48,176 bases of DNA from Thermoanaerobaculum sp964488355 (lineage in GTDB: Bacteria; Acidobacteriota; Thermoanaerobaculia; Thermoanaerobaculales; Thermoanaerobaculaceae): contig CAZAUJ010000019.1 in assembly GCA_964488355.1 (NCBI GenBank), positions 1-48,176 of the forward strand, in the 5' to 3' direction. Positions 16,872-25,116 of the stretch are shown here, in pieces; the stretch's first letter is position 1; every line of letters begins with the position of its first letter. The translations under genes were made by a program, and so were the position numbers. Below the pieces are notes generated by a model, which was not told the DNA's origin, made no database searches, and saw only the letters and a list, made by a program, of their open reading frames with translations.

Positions 16872-17563
16872 GCGGCTCTCCGCTCGTCGGAAAAGATTTG
16901 CCCGTCCACCAAGCGCACCACCCGCTGGGCATGGGCCGCCACCTGTGGGTCGTGGGTCACCAGGATCACCGTTTGTCCCTGCTCATGCAGCTGGTCGAAA
17001 AGCGCCAGCACCTCGGCGCCGGTGGCTTGGTCCAAGTTGCCCGTGGGCTCATCGGCCAAAAGTACTGCCGGGCCGGTAACCAGTGCTCGGGCGATGGCCG
17101 CACGCTGGCGCTGGCCACCGGACAGCTGGGAGGGCAGGTGATAGGCGCGCTCGGCCAACCCCATGCGTTCCAGCATGGCCATGGCCCGTTCCCGCCGCTC
17201 GCGGCGACCCACCCCACCGTACAAGAGAGGCAGCTCCACGTTGCGCAGCACCGTCGCCCGCGGCAGCAAGTTGAAGGCTTGGAAGACGAAGCCAATGAAG
17301 CGGTTGCGGATTTGGGCGAGGCGCGCCGGTGGCAGCTCGGCCACCTCCTGGCCGGCGAGGCAGTAGGAGCCGCGCGTGGGGGAATCCAAACAGCCGAGGA
17401 TGTGCATAAGGGTGGACTTGCCAGACCCCGAAGGGCCCATGATGGCCACGTACTCTCCCTCCGCCACCGACAGGCTCACCCCCCGCAGGGCTTCCACCGC
17501 CACCCCGCCGTTGTAAATCTTCCACACGTCCCGCAGCTCAATGAGGGGCCGAGGCTCCGCCAT
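16868..17563 (-). CDS. ABC transporter ATP-binding protein (LolD/MacB type)
   Basis: 231 residues from ATG 17563 (MAEPRPLIELRDVWK). Walker A is GPSGSGKST, the Q-loop is VFQAFNLLP, the signature is LSGGQRQRAAIARAL, Walker B is VLLADEPTGNLD and the H-loop is VTHD. All are intact. GNLD after Walker B and the FNLLPRATV segment are typical of the LolD/FtsE/MacB subfamily. It starts two bases after the adaptor stop and powers the two permeases downstream. Confidence 0.94.
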   Translation of the reverse strand: MAEPRPLIELRDVWKIYNGGVAVEALRGVSLSVAEGEYVAIMGPSGSGKSTLMHILGCLDSPTRGSYCLAGQEVAELPPARLAQIRNRFIGFVFQAFNLLPRATVLRNVELPLLYGGVGRRERRERAMAMLERMGLAERAYHLPSQLSGGQRQRAAIARALVTGPAVLLADEPTGNLDQATGAEVLALFDQLHEQGQTVILVTHDPQVAAHAQRVVRLVDGQIFSDERRAA

Positions 17564-17565
17564 GC

Positions 17566-18735
17566 TCAGGACTCCTTCTTCTTGGGTCGGGTGGGGTCTT
17601 CCAGGGCCACCTCCTCGCCGGGGGCAAGCCCTGCCAGCACCTGTACCCGGGTTAACGAGGCCAGGCCCACCTCCACCTGGCGCTCTTCGAACCAGGCCTT
17701 CCACGCATCGGGTGCGGGCGTGCCCTTGGGCTTGCCGGTTTTTACTGGGCTTGCGGGCTTGCGCACGTAGACGATGTCCTTGTCGTCCTTGCGGAACACC
17801 GCCTCCACCGGCACCGTGAGCACCCCCTCGGCCCGCTCGCCCCAGATGCGCACGTTGGCGGTCATGCCAGTGCGCAGCTCTTTGCCCTGGGAGTCCAGGA
17901 CGATCTCCACATCGTAAACCTTCACGTCCCGGTCCAGGCGCGCCGCCGGTGCGATGCGAGCCACCTTGCCGCCGAATTTCACCCGGGGAAAAGCATCCAA
18001 GGTCACCTCCACCCGCGCACCCACAGCCACCTTCCCGATGTCCACCTCCGAAACCCCCGCCTTAACGATCATGCGCGCCAGATCAGCTACCGTGGCAATC
18101 ACGGTGCCAGCGTTAAAGGAGCCCGCACCGGTGACGGCTTCGCCCAACTCCACCGGGCGGCGAATGATCACCCCGTCCATAGGTGCGAGAATGTGCAGTA
18201 CCTGCTGGGGGTTGGTGGAAAGGGGCACGCCCGAGGACTCCACGATCTTGGCGCGCTCCCTGGCGGCTTCCAGAGCTTCCTTGGCTGCCATGTAGCGCGT
18301 CTCCGCCGCACGGCGTACCTCCAGCGACAAAAGCCCAGCCTTGAAAAGTTCGTCCTTGGCGAGAAAATCCTTCTCCGCATCGGCGAACTCGATTTCCTGC
18401 TGGCTCACCGAGCGCCTGACCGCCGCCAAGGTTTGCGCCTGGTTCACGTCGGGTTCGATGGCAGCGATGAGATCACCCCGACGCACCGCGTCGCCTTCCC
18501 GTACCGGTAAGGCCACCACCTTCCCCGAAAGGGCGGATTTCACATCCACCTTGACCTCCGGCTCGACCGTACCCACTTCCACCACCTCCACCTGCACATC
18601 CGCCACCTCCGCCTTGCCCACCGGCACCGGCGGGTCCTCCGTGGCCTTGGAGTTGCTGCCCCGGGCCGCCAGCACCGCCGCCAGTACGCCAACTCCCAGC
18701 ACTGTCACCGTGAGCCATTTCCCCCTGCTACGCAT
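17566..18735 (-). CDS. Periplasmic adaptor (membrane fusion protein) of the ABC exporter
   Basis: 389 residues. An N-terminal signal anchor (WLTVTVLGVGVLAAVLA) leads into a lipoyl half-motif (KVVALPVREGDAVRRGDLIA), a helical hairpin (about 110-170, EFADAEKDFLAKDELFKAG), the second lipoyl half (ILAPMDGVIIRRPVELGE), and beta-barrel and membrane-proximal domains (LRTGMTANVRIWGE, VPVEAVFR). This is the HlyD/MacA fold that bridges an inner-membrane pump to an outer-membrane channel. No TolC-like gene is nearby. GGGAGG precedes the ATG. First gene of the four-gene operon. Confidence 0.92.
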   Translation of the reverse strand: MRSRGKWLTVTVLGVGVLAAVLAARGSNSKATEDPPVPVGKAEVADVQVEVVEVGTVEPEVKVDVKSALSGKVVALPVREGDAVRRGDLIAAIEPDVNQAQTLAAVRRSVSQQEIEFADAEKDFLAKDELFKAGLLSLEVRRAAETRYMAAKEALEAARERAKIVESSGVPLSTNPQQVLHILAPMDGVIIRRPVELGEAVTGAGSFNAGTVIATVADLARMIVKAGVSEVDIGKVAVGARVEVTLDAFPRVKFGGKVARIAPAARLDRDVKVYDVEIVLDSQGKELRTGMTANVRIWGERAEGVLTVPVEAVFRKDDKDIVYVRKPASPVKTGKPKGTPAPDAWKAWFEERQVEVGLASLTRVQVLAGLAPGEEVALEDPTRPKKKES

Positions 18736-18801
18736 CGTCGCCCTCCCGCAGCCTCCTATACGCGCCCCGCACCGGGAATGTTCACAAGAAAAAGGAAAGG
18801 A

Positions 18802-18830
18802 TTGCGCGTTTACGACAGAAGACGTATATT
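18802..18830 (+). promoter_or_regulatory. Promoter of the cytochrome/barrel operon
   Basis: TTGCGC (18802-18807), 17-base spacer, TATATT (18825-18830), then a leader with AAAGGAGG seven bases before the ATG at 18857. Confidence 0.65.
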
Positions 18831-18856
18831 AGGGGCGCGGAGAAAGGAGGGCTTGT

Positions 18857-20227
18857 ATGACCACAATTAGGACCGGCACGTTGGCGGGCCTCTTGGCGCT
18901 GACCTGTTCTTTGGCGTGGGCGCAGGCGCCCAAGGCTGGGGACGAGGCCCTGGGCCTTTACCCCTATGAGCGGTTCGAAAGACCGCAGGCCTGCGCTACC
19001 TGCCACGTGGACATTGCCCGCCAGTACGAGCAAGCAATGATGTCGCAAGCCTTCACCCACCACTGGGACGAGATCGAGTATTTCGAGCTGGCCCTCCCCC
19101 ATGCGGAGAAGGAGGCCAAGGTGGCGGGGGTGAAGGCAGGCTGCAACGGTTGCCACGCCCCCTTTGCCTTTTTGGCCGGCGACATCCCCCCCAAGCGCCC
19201 TTCGGCCAACACCCGCGCCAACGAGGGTGTTTCCTGTGATTTGTGCCACACCATGACCGGCTTCGCGGGCGAGGTACCGTACAACTACAACTACGTCGTG
19301 GCACCGGGTAAGGTGAAGTTCGGACCTAGGCCTGGCTTGGTAAGCCCGCACCATGAGACCCGTGAGTCAGCCTTTTTGCGCTCCGCCGACTTGTGCGGCA
19401 CCTGCCACAATGAAAAGAGTCCCTTTGGCGTCTGGGTCAAGGCCACCCACCTGGAGTGGAAGGAAGGGCCCCACGGCAAGGCAGGGATTCCTTGCCAGGA
19501 TTGCCATATGCCCAAGGCAGCAGGTCGTTCGGCCCGCATGGGGGAAGAGCTGCCCGACGTGCGGCAGCACCTGTTCCACGGTGCACACGACCCGGGCAAG
19601 CTCGCGGGCGTGGTGGAGGTGCGGATTCACCCCCAGGTGTGGGAAGCGGAAGCCGGGGACGTGGTGCGGGTAGTGGCCACGGTGGTCAACGCCAAAGCCG
19701 GCCACAAGGTACCTTCCGGATCCGCCGAGGAGCGCATGCTTTGGCTGCACGTGGAGGCGGTGGACGCGCGCGGCAAGGTTTACCATCTGCCGGTGGAGCG
19801 CAAGGGCTTCGCCGGGGAAGAGCTCACGATTGCGTCGGCGGATGCGTTGGCCTACCAGGACATCGGTGACATTAAGGGCATTCCTGACTTCCCGGGCCTG
19901 TTGCGAGACGGGCGGTACCCGCACCTGGCTCCCGGCGACCGCATTTTCCGCCTGCCCTTCTTCGACCCCCAAGGCCGGCAGACCATCGCCCAGTGGAACA
20001 CCGCCAGCTTGGGGACTGATTATCGCTTGCCACCCCTGGCGGCAGTCAATGAAACCTTCCTGTTTAGGTTGCCTGCGGACATGCCACCGGGGCGTGTGCG
20101 TGTGAAAGCCTCCGTTTACTACTCGCGCCTGGTCTCGTCGGTGGCGGAGTTTCTCGGTGTGCCGGAAGAAGAGTACGAAGAAATACTGATCAATACCCAC
20201 GAAGCCAGCTTTACCGTCGTTCCCTAA
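18857..20227 (+). CDS. Periplasmic pentahaem c-type cytochrome
   Basis: 456 residues with a signal peptide (LAGLLALTCSLAWAQA). Five CxxCH haem sites are visible: C46-H50, C96-H100, C127-H131, C180-H184 and C213-H217. All lie in the N-terminal half; the C-terminal half (about 250-456) has no Cys-based site and looks beta-rich. The haem spacing and extra His residues (THHW, SPHHE, HLFHGAHD) suggest bis-His ligation as in the cytochrome c554-like family. It probably carries electrons in the periplasm. Its partner is the haem-tagged barrel 14 bases downstream, which suggests transfer toward the outer membrane. No terminal reductase activity can be assigned. Confidence 0.9.
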   Translation: MTTIRTGTLAGLLALTCSLAWAQAPKAGDEALGLYPYERFERPQACATCHVDIARQYEQAMMSQAFTHHWDEIEYFELALPHAEKEAKVAGVKAGCNGCHAPFAFLAGDIPPKRPSANTRANEGVSCDLCHTMTGFAGEVPYNYNYVVAPGKVKFGPRPGLVSPHHETRESAFLRSADLCGTCHNEKSPFGVWVKATHLEWKEGPHGKAGIPCQDCHMPKAAGRSARMGEELPDVRQHLFHGAHDPGKLAGVVEVRIHPQVWEAEAGDVVRVVATVVNAKAGHKVPSGSAEERMLWLHVEAVDARGKVYHLPVERKGFAGEELTIASADALAYQDIGDIKGIPDFPGLLRDGRYPHLAPGDRIFRLPFFDPQGRQTIAQWNTASLGTDYRLPPLAAVNETFLFRLPADMPPGRVRVKASVYYSRLVSSVAEFLGVPEEEYEEILINTHEASFTVVP

Positions 20228-20241
20228 GGAGATCGCCAGCC

Positions 20242-21408
20242 ATGAGCAGAAAAGACACCTGGTTGGTCCTAGCGGTGCTGGTGCTTGTGGCGGGAAGAGC
20301 GCAGGCAATCCCCGCCTTTGCCCGCAAATACCAGTTCTCCTGCAGCACCTGTCACGCACCTTTTCCGCGCCTCAAGCCCTACGGCGAGGAATTTGCCGCC
20401 AGGGGTTTCCGCGTGCAAGACCCCAGTCAAGAACCCGCCCGGGCTACGTACGACGTGGGCGACCCTTGGTTGACCCTCTCCCGCGACCTGCCCTTGGCCC
20501 TGCGCTTGGACGGTTACGCCTCGTTGGTAGACTCCCGCGGAAGGCCGAAAACCAGCGACGTGGAATGGCCATGGGCAGTAAAAATTCTTTCCGGCGGTCA
20601 GCTAGCCCCGTCGGTGTCTTATTACGCCTACGGGATCTTGGAAAAGGGAGAAACCCTCAAGCTGGAAGACACCTGGGTGCAGTTCAACAACGTGTTCCGT
20701 CTCCCTGTGGACCTCATGGTCGGCCAATTCCAGGTTTCCGACCCTCTCTTCAAGCGTGAGCTCCGGTTAGAGCGCAACGACTACTCCATTTTCACCCTCC
20801 GCCTGGGTCACGTGCCCACCAACCTCACCTACGACCGAGGTTTGGTCCTCACCTGGCACGCGCCGGCGGCGCTGGAGGTGGTGGCGCAAGCCGTTAACGG
20901 TAACGGCATCGACCCGCCCGTGGGCGAACGCTTCGACGACAACCGGTTCAAGGCCCTAAGCCTGCGAGTGGTGCGAAGCTTCGGACCAATCCGCCTGGGG
21001 TTGTTCGGTTACCAAGGGCGCTCCGGGCAGGAGAGCGGCCCCACCGATCGTGTTCGTTACGTAGGTCCGGACTTGGTTTGGACTGCAGGGGAAAAATGGC
21101 AGCTTTCAGCCTGTTGGCTCCGTCGCAGCGATGATGACCCGTACCTTATTGGAGGTACCAAGCACAACCGAGTTACCCACGGCGGGTTCCTAGAAGTGCA
21201 CTTTTTCCCTCACGGCCAAGACGGGCGGTGGGTTGTGACGCTGTTGGCCAACCGCGTGAGCTCCGACCTGCCGGAAGGGGAGGTGAAAAACGCCTCGCTC
21301 ACGCTCAATTATCTGCTGGCACGTAACTTGCGTGTGACGGCGGAGCTTTTCCGCGACGGTCGGGCTGACCAAAACCGCCTCTCTTTGGGCTTGGTAACCG
21401 CCTTTTAA
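20242..21408 (+). CDS. Outer-membrane beta-barrel with an N-terminal c-haem motif
   Basis: 388 residues. A signal peptide ends near AQA22. The mature protein then presents one haem site (C34-S-T-C37-H38) within CSTCHAPFPRLKPYGEEF. The remainder alternates polar and hydrophobic residues in short strands (VSYYAYGILEKGE, FRLPVDLMVGQFQV, LRVTAELFRDG) and ends with a C-terminal Phe, as outer-membrane porins often do. I infer a barrel with a haem plug or periplasmic haem tip. GGAGAT precedes the ATG. Co-transcribed with the pentahaem cytochrome, so a conduit role is plausible but unproven. Confidence 0.78.
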   Translation: MSRKDTWLVLAVLVLVAGRAQAIPAFARKYQFSCSTCHAPFPRLKPYGEEFAARGFRVQDPSQEPARATYDVGDPWLTLSRDLPLALRLDGYASLVDSRGRPKTSDVEWPWAVKILSGGQLAPSVSYYAYGILEKGETLKLEDTWVQFNNVFRLPVDLMVGQFQVSDPLFKRELRLERNDYSIFTLRLGHVPTNLTYDRGLVLTWHAPAALEVVAQAVNGNGIDPPVGERFDDNRFKALSLRVVRSFGPIRLGLFGYQGRSGQESGPTDRVRYVGPDLVWTAGEKWQLSACWLRRSDDDPYLIGGTKHNRVTHGGFLEVHFFPHGQDGRWVVTLLANRVSSDLPEGEVKNASLTLNYLLARNLRVTAELFRDGRADQNRLSLGLVTAF

Positions 21409-21803
21409 GTTGGCGGGCTCAAGCGCTCCAGCCGGGCCTGGCGCAGCGCTGCCAGTGCCCGGCCCAATTCTTCATGAGGTATAAAGAAATCCACTCGGTC
21501 CCGGCCTGAAACCACTAGAAAGGGCACTCCCACCTCTGCCAGGGCCTGAGCCCCCGCTGCCACCAGCTCCCCTTGTAGCCATCCGCCAGTGACGCTCACC
21601 CGCCGCAACTCGCCCGCCAGCACCGTTCCCAACTGGCCCATGGTTTCCGCCTGCGCTCGTGGCACCAGCAACACACCCCCCACCAGCAGGCAACCGAAGG
21701 AGGCCAGCCATGCGGCCAAACCCTCCTGCCTGCCGTCGCCTACCTCCACCGCCAGCCAAACGTCGGGCGAAACGCTCAGCGCTCGCAGAGCTGGGGTCAC
21801 CAT
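21405..21803 (-). CDS. Possible ACT-domain protein
   Basis: 132 residues. The second half (LRRVSVTGGWLQGELVAAGAQALAEVGVPFLVV followed by VDFFIPHEELGRALAAL) follows the pattern of the C-terminal ACT domain of aspartate kinases: beta strand, helix with the small-molecule-binding turn, then strand and helix. The first half may be a second ACT-like fold. No kinase domain is attached. It would be a stand-alone regulatory domain sensing an amino acid; this is fold-level inference. Starts 23 bases after the M23 peptidase gene and overlaps the barrel gene tail to tail by four bases. Confidence 0.5.
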   Translation of the reverse strand: MVTPALRALSVSPDVWLAVEVGDGRQEGLAAWLASFGCLLVGGVLLVPRAQAETMGQLGTVLAGELRRVSVTGGWLQGELVAAGAQALAEVGVPFLVVSGRDRVDFFIPHEELGRALAALRQARLERLSPPT

Positions 21804-21826
21804 CGTTCGGCTTTACAGCGAAAAGC

Positions 21827-22705
21827 TCAATACGCGTCGAGGATGTAGTGAAGCGGGTTTTGCTTTTCCCCGTCCTTCCAAACCTCGTAGTGAAGGTGCG
21901 GGCCGGTGGTACGCCCTGTCATGCCGGTCCGGCCAATCACCTCGCCCCGCTTCACCCTTTGACCCTCCTTGACCAGGATGCGATCCAGGTGGCCATAAAG
22001 CGTGAAAAAGCCGTACCCGTGGTTAATCTTCACCAGCTTGCCGTAACCCGATTCCCGGTCGGCAAAAACCACCAACCCGTCAGCCGGTGCCCTTACCGGC
22101 GTGCCAAAGGCAGCGGAAATGTCCAACCCGTCGTGGAACGCCGCTTGACGTGTGATGGGGTCGATGCGCGGCCCAAAGCCGTCGGTAATCACCCCCACCA
22201 CCGGGGCAATGGTTGGCGTGTGGGCCAGCAAAAGCTGTTGCTCGGACAGCCTCTGTTCCACCGCGCCCAGTTGCCGCTCTAGCTGACTCTCCCTCTCCAG
22301 CAGCTGTTCCGGACCTCCGGTGAGGCGCTCGAGCGGACCGCCGCTTCCCACCGAGCTCTTACCCGCGGCCACCGGCGCCAACAAGGCATCCGCCACCCCT
22401 GCAGCAATGGCGAGCTGCTTGGTACGCTGCTCAAACTGCTCCAGGCGGCTGTGCACCTCCGATAAGGCTTGCTGAAGGCGCTCGTTGGCGCGCCTGAGCT
22501 CCTTGTTCTCCTTCTCCAGCTTCTGGTACAAGGCCCGTTGCCGCAAAAAGTTGCCCGAACCGAAGAGCGCTACCAACGAGAGGACCAAAGTTAACGCCAG
22601 AAGGCTTCCCAGGACCTTCAAAAGCGTGGGGGAAAGGTGAAACTTGTAAACACGCCCTGCGGCCTGGGGAATGACGACGATGGTGCTGTGGCGCTTGCCA
22701 GTCAC
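21827..22705 (-). CDS. M23 (LytM-type) peptidase with coiled coil
   Basis: 292 residues. One transmembrane helix (LLKVLGSLLALTLVLSLVALF) is followed by a coiled coil (about 55-100, KLEKENKELRRANERLQQ) and a second short coiled coil. The C-terminal domain (175-292) has the zinc ligands in FHDGLDI and in HLHYEV, with GYGKLVKINHG and YGHLD between. It cuts, or regulates cutting of, peptidoglycan peptide bridges in the periplasm. The GTG start at 22705 has GGAGGAGG upstream. Confidence 0.92.
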   Translation of the reverse strand: MTGKRHSTIVVIPQAAGRVYKFHLSPTLLKVLGSLLALTLVLSLVALFGSGNFLRQRALYQKLEKENKELRRANERLQQALSEVHSRLEQFEQRTKQLAIAAGVADALLAPVAAGKSSVGSGGPLERLTGGPEQLLERESQLERQLGAVEQRLSEQQLLLAHTPTIAPVVGVITDGFGPRIDPITRQAAFHDGLDISAAFGTPVRAPADGLVVFADRESGYGKLVKINHGYGFFTLYGHLDRILVKEGQRVKRGEVIGRTGMTGRTTGPHLHYEVWKDGEKQNPLHYILDAY

Positions 22706-22771
22706 TTTCCAACCTCCTCCAGAGAAACGAAACCACCACCGGCAGCCGCAGCTGCAAGGCTAGTGTGGCAC

Positions 22772-22800
22772 CCCGCTTTTTTCTTGTCAACCGCTCCAGG
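22772..22800 (-). promoter_or_regulatory. Probable promoter of the M23 peptidase gene
   Basis: Consensus TTGACA (22795-22800, minus strand) with CACACT (22772-22777) at 17-base spacing. The -10 is weak; TAGCCT five bases further is an alternative at non-ideal spacing. Confidence 0.4.
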
Positions 22801-22828
22801 TAAAAAGCTGCCGGCTCTGTGAGGCCGC

Positions 22829-23734
22829 TCATGCCTTCGACCCCTCAGGTCCGGTGAGCACGAGAAAAACCCCTGCCAGAACCAGCGCGCCCCCGGCCAA
22901 GGTCACCGCTGTTGGGCGCTCGTCCAGCAGCAGCCAACCCAAAAACACCGCCACCACCGGGTTCACGTACGCGGAGGTGGCCACCCGCGTGGCAGGCCAC
23001 AGGCGCAGCAGGTAAAAGTAGGCGGCAAAAGCACCCAAGGATCCGAAGCCAACAAGAAAAGCGAAGGACGACACGGCAGGCCAGGAAAGCGGCCCAGCCA
23101 AAGGGGGATCTTGCCTTGCCAGCGCAATAAAGGTTAACACCAGCGCCCCGGAGAGCATTTGCCAGGTGCTCATCTCCAAGGGATGGTAGCGGTCTCGCAG
23201 CCGGCGGACCCAGAGGGCACCGATGGCCCAGATGACCACCGAAAGCTCCACCACCACCGCCGCTTTGAGGTTGGCCGGCAGTGCCGCGGCCGGTCTGAGC
23301 AGGGCATAGGAGCCCAAAAAGCCCAGCGCCAAACCCAGAAAACCTCTGCCGCCGAGCTTTTCTTCTTCCCGCAGAAGCGGCGCGGCCACCCACGAGAGGA
23401 ATGCTGTCCACAACGGGCTGGAGGTTATCAGCAGGGCCGTGTACGAGGATTCCAAAGCCTGCTCGGCCCAAAATACCATGCCGTTGCACAGGCCAATGAA
23501 CAGCACACCCACACCCAAGGCGGGCCAAAGCTCGCGCAGGGGCCGGGCGAGCTGCACGCCCTCCCCCCGGGCCCACAGCGCCGCCAGCGGCGCTGCTGCC
23601 CAATAGCGCAGGGCGGCAAACCAAAAAGGGGTGAAACTTGCCAGGCCCACCTTGATGGCCAGGTAGGTGGATCCCCAAACCACACAGACCACAGCAAAAG
23701 CCAGCCACTGCTTCCGCACCGCCTCAGAGTACAC
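22829..23734 (-). CDS. EamA-family (DMT) transporter
   Basis: About 301 residues from GTG 23734; the frame is open further upstream but the added residues are not EamA-like, and the start is uncertain (GTG 23719 also possible). Ten hydrophobic helices in two EamA repeats. VCVVWGSTYLAIKVGL opens the first and LSVVIWAIGALWVRR opens the second. NPVVAVFLGWLLLDERPT is the standard last-repeat signature. Members export amino acids or other metabolites. No substrate can be assigned. Confidence 0.88.
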   Translation of the reverse strand: MYSEAVRKQWLAFAVVCVVWGSTYLAIKVGLASFTPFWFAALRYWAAAPLAALWARGEGVQLARPLRELWPALGVGVLFIGLCNGMVFWAEQALESSYTALLITSSPLWTAFLSWVAAPLLREEEKLGGRGFLGLALGFLGSYALLRPAAALPANLKAAVVVELSVVIWAIGALWVRRLRDRYHPLEMSTWQMLSGALVLTFIALARQDPPLAGPLSWPAVSSFAFLVGFGSLGAFAAYFYLLRLWPATRVATSAYVNPVVAVFLGWLLLDERPTAVTLAGGALVLAGVFLVLTGPEGSKA

Positions 23735-23843
23735 GCACCGCGGCCCTGTACAGCGCCCGTGCCAGGGAGGCTCCCGCCAACCCGAGCAGGCCTCACCCAG
23801 GCGACCCAAACCCTTGTGAACCATGGTAGAATTCGCTGGGCGA

Positions 23844-23919
23844 GCCAACGTAGCTCAGCCGGTAGAGCAGCTGATTCGTAATCAGCAGGTCGTCGGTTCG
23901 AGTCCGACCGTTGGCTCCA
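23844..23919 (+). tRNA. tRNA-Thr (anticodon CGT)
   Basis: Complete cloverleaf. Acceptor GCCAACG pairs with CGTTGGC. The anticodon stem GCTGA/TCAGC holds loop TTCGTAA, giving anticodon CGT, which reads ACG. The T arm contains GGTTCGAGTCC and CCA is encoded. A -10 box TAGAAT lies at 23827-23832, without a clear -35. Confidence 0.95.
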
Positions 23920-23940
23920 CGCATGCCAACGTTCTGAGGT

Positions 23941-25116
23941 TCACGAGTTTTCCCTTTTCGCCTTGCTTTTCGCTTGGGTTCTCCTAAGAATGGGCGATGA
24001 GCCCTTTGGCCAGAGGGTCAGCAGCTCCAGGAGGAAGGCGCGGGCGGAGGTGTAAATTCCGGGTTGCTGGCTTTCGCGCGGGCCAGCCACGTTGAGCACC
24101 CGCACCGTGCTCCGGCGAAGCCAGCGATAGACGCGGTCCACCTGTCTTTTGCCCCTCGGGTCGACCACGAGAAAGGGTTTGCCCAGCCGCTGGCAGGCGC
24201 GAACCGCCAGGAGCGTACCGCCACGCAGCGGCAGGGGCGACAGGACCAGGGTGGCGTCAGCCTGCCGCACGTTGGCCCAGGTGCGGGCGGCGTAAGCTGT
24301 GCTGGCCATCTCCACCAAGGGGTAGCGTTCGGGGATGGGTCCGTCCTCGGCGCGTCGGCCCCGGGGGCAAAAGCCCCCACAGGGAAGCCCCAGCGCCAAG
24401 GCCGTGTCCAGGGCGGCGCGATCCACGCCCGTTTGCCCTCCCGAAATGATGCGCAGACCTTCACTTGGGCGAGTTGCTGCCCCCTTCTCCTCGGCTGGCA
24501 GCTTAGCTGCGTGCAGAAGCTGGCGCACCTCCTCTTCGGCAAGTTCCCGCCACTGCCCGGGGGCGAGTTCGCCTAACCCTACCGGCCCCACCGCCACGCG
24601 CACGAGCCGCCGGACCCGGTGGCCGAACCGGTGGAAAAGCCGGCGAATTTGCCGATTTATGCCCTCATGCAGCACCACTAACAGCCCCGTCCCGCCCCGT
24701 GGCGCCTTTCCCAGCACACGCACTTCTGCCGGCCGGGTTCTTCGCCCATCCAGCTCAAGCCCCCCGGCCCGCAACGCCTGTAAGGTTTGCTCGCTGGGCA
24801 GGCCGCGCACGATGACCAGGTATGTCTTGGCCAGCACCCCCGGGTCCATCAGCCGCTGCGCCAGCTTAGCGTCCTCGCACAACAGCAGCAGGCCCTCCGA
24901 GTCCTTGTCCAGCCGGCCCACGGGGTGGAACGCGGAAAAGCTCGGAGGAAGAAAAGAAAAGACCGTCTTGGCCCCCCTCTCGGGCACGGTGGAGACTAGC
25001 ACCCCGCGCGGTTTGTTAACTGCTACCACCCGAGGGCAGCCAAGCTCAGAACGCGTGGGCTCACGCGCCGATCCTGGCCCAGCCGGTCCCGGGGCCTGCG
25101 ACTGCCAGCGCCTCAC
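23941..25116 (-). CDS. Pseudouridine synthase fused to a molybdenum-carrier-like domain
   Basis: 391 residues from GTG 25116, which overlaps the Cax stop (GTGA). Residues about 30-205 are an RsuA/RluB/RluE-type pseudouridine synthase without the S4 domain. VNKPRGVLVST opens it, the catalytic Asp is D70 in GRLDKDSEGLLLL, and GINRQIRRLFHRFGH follows near 152. Residues about 220-368 match the putative molybdenum carrier family (PF12694, Rossmann-like). Its hallmarks are GGQTGVDRAALD at 226-237, GFCPRGRRAEDGPIPERYPL, and VLNVAGPRESQQPGI. The tail is basic. The first domain would isomerise a uridine in rRNA. The second has unknown ligand. I know of no such fusion. Confidence 0.85.
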   Translation of the reverse strand: MRRWQSQAPGPAGPGSAREPTRSELGCPRVVAVNKPRGVLVSTVPERGAKTVFSFLPPSFSAFHPVGRLDKDSEGLLLLCEDAKLAQRLMDPGVLAKTYLVIVRGLPSEQTLQALRAGGLELDGRRTRPAEVRVLGKAPRGGTGLLVVLHEGINRQIRRLFHRFGHRVRRLVRVAVGPVGLGELAPGQWRELAEEEVRQLLHAAKLPAEEKGAATRPSEGLRIISGGQTGVDRAALDTALALGLPCGGFCPRGRRAEDGPIPERYPLVEMASTAYAARTWANVRQADATLVLSPLPLRGGTLLAVRACQRLGKPFLVVDPRGKRQVDRVYRWLRRSTVRVLNVAGPRESQQPGIYTSARAFLLELLTLWPKGSSPILRRTQAKSKAKRENS

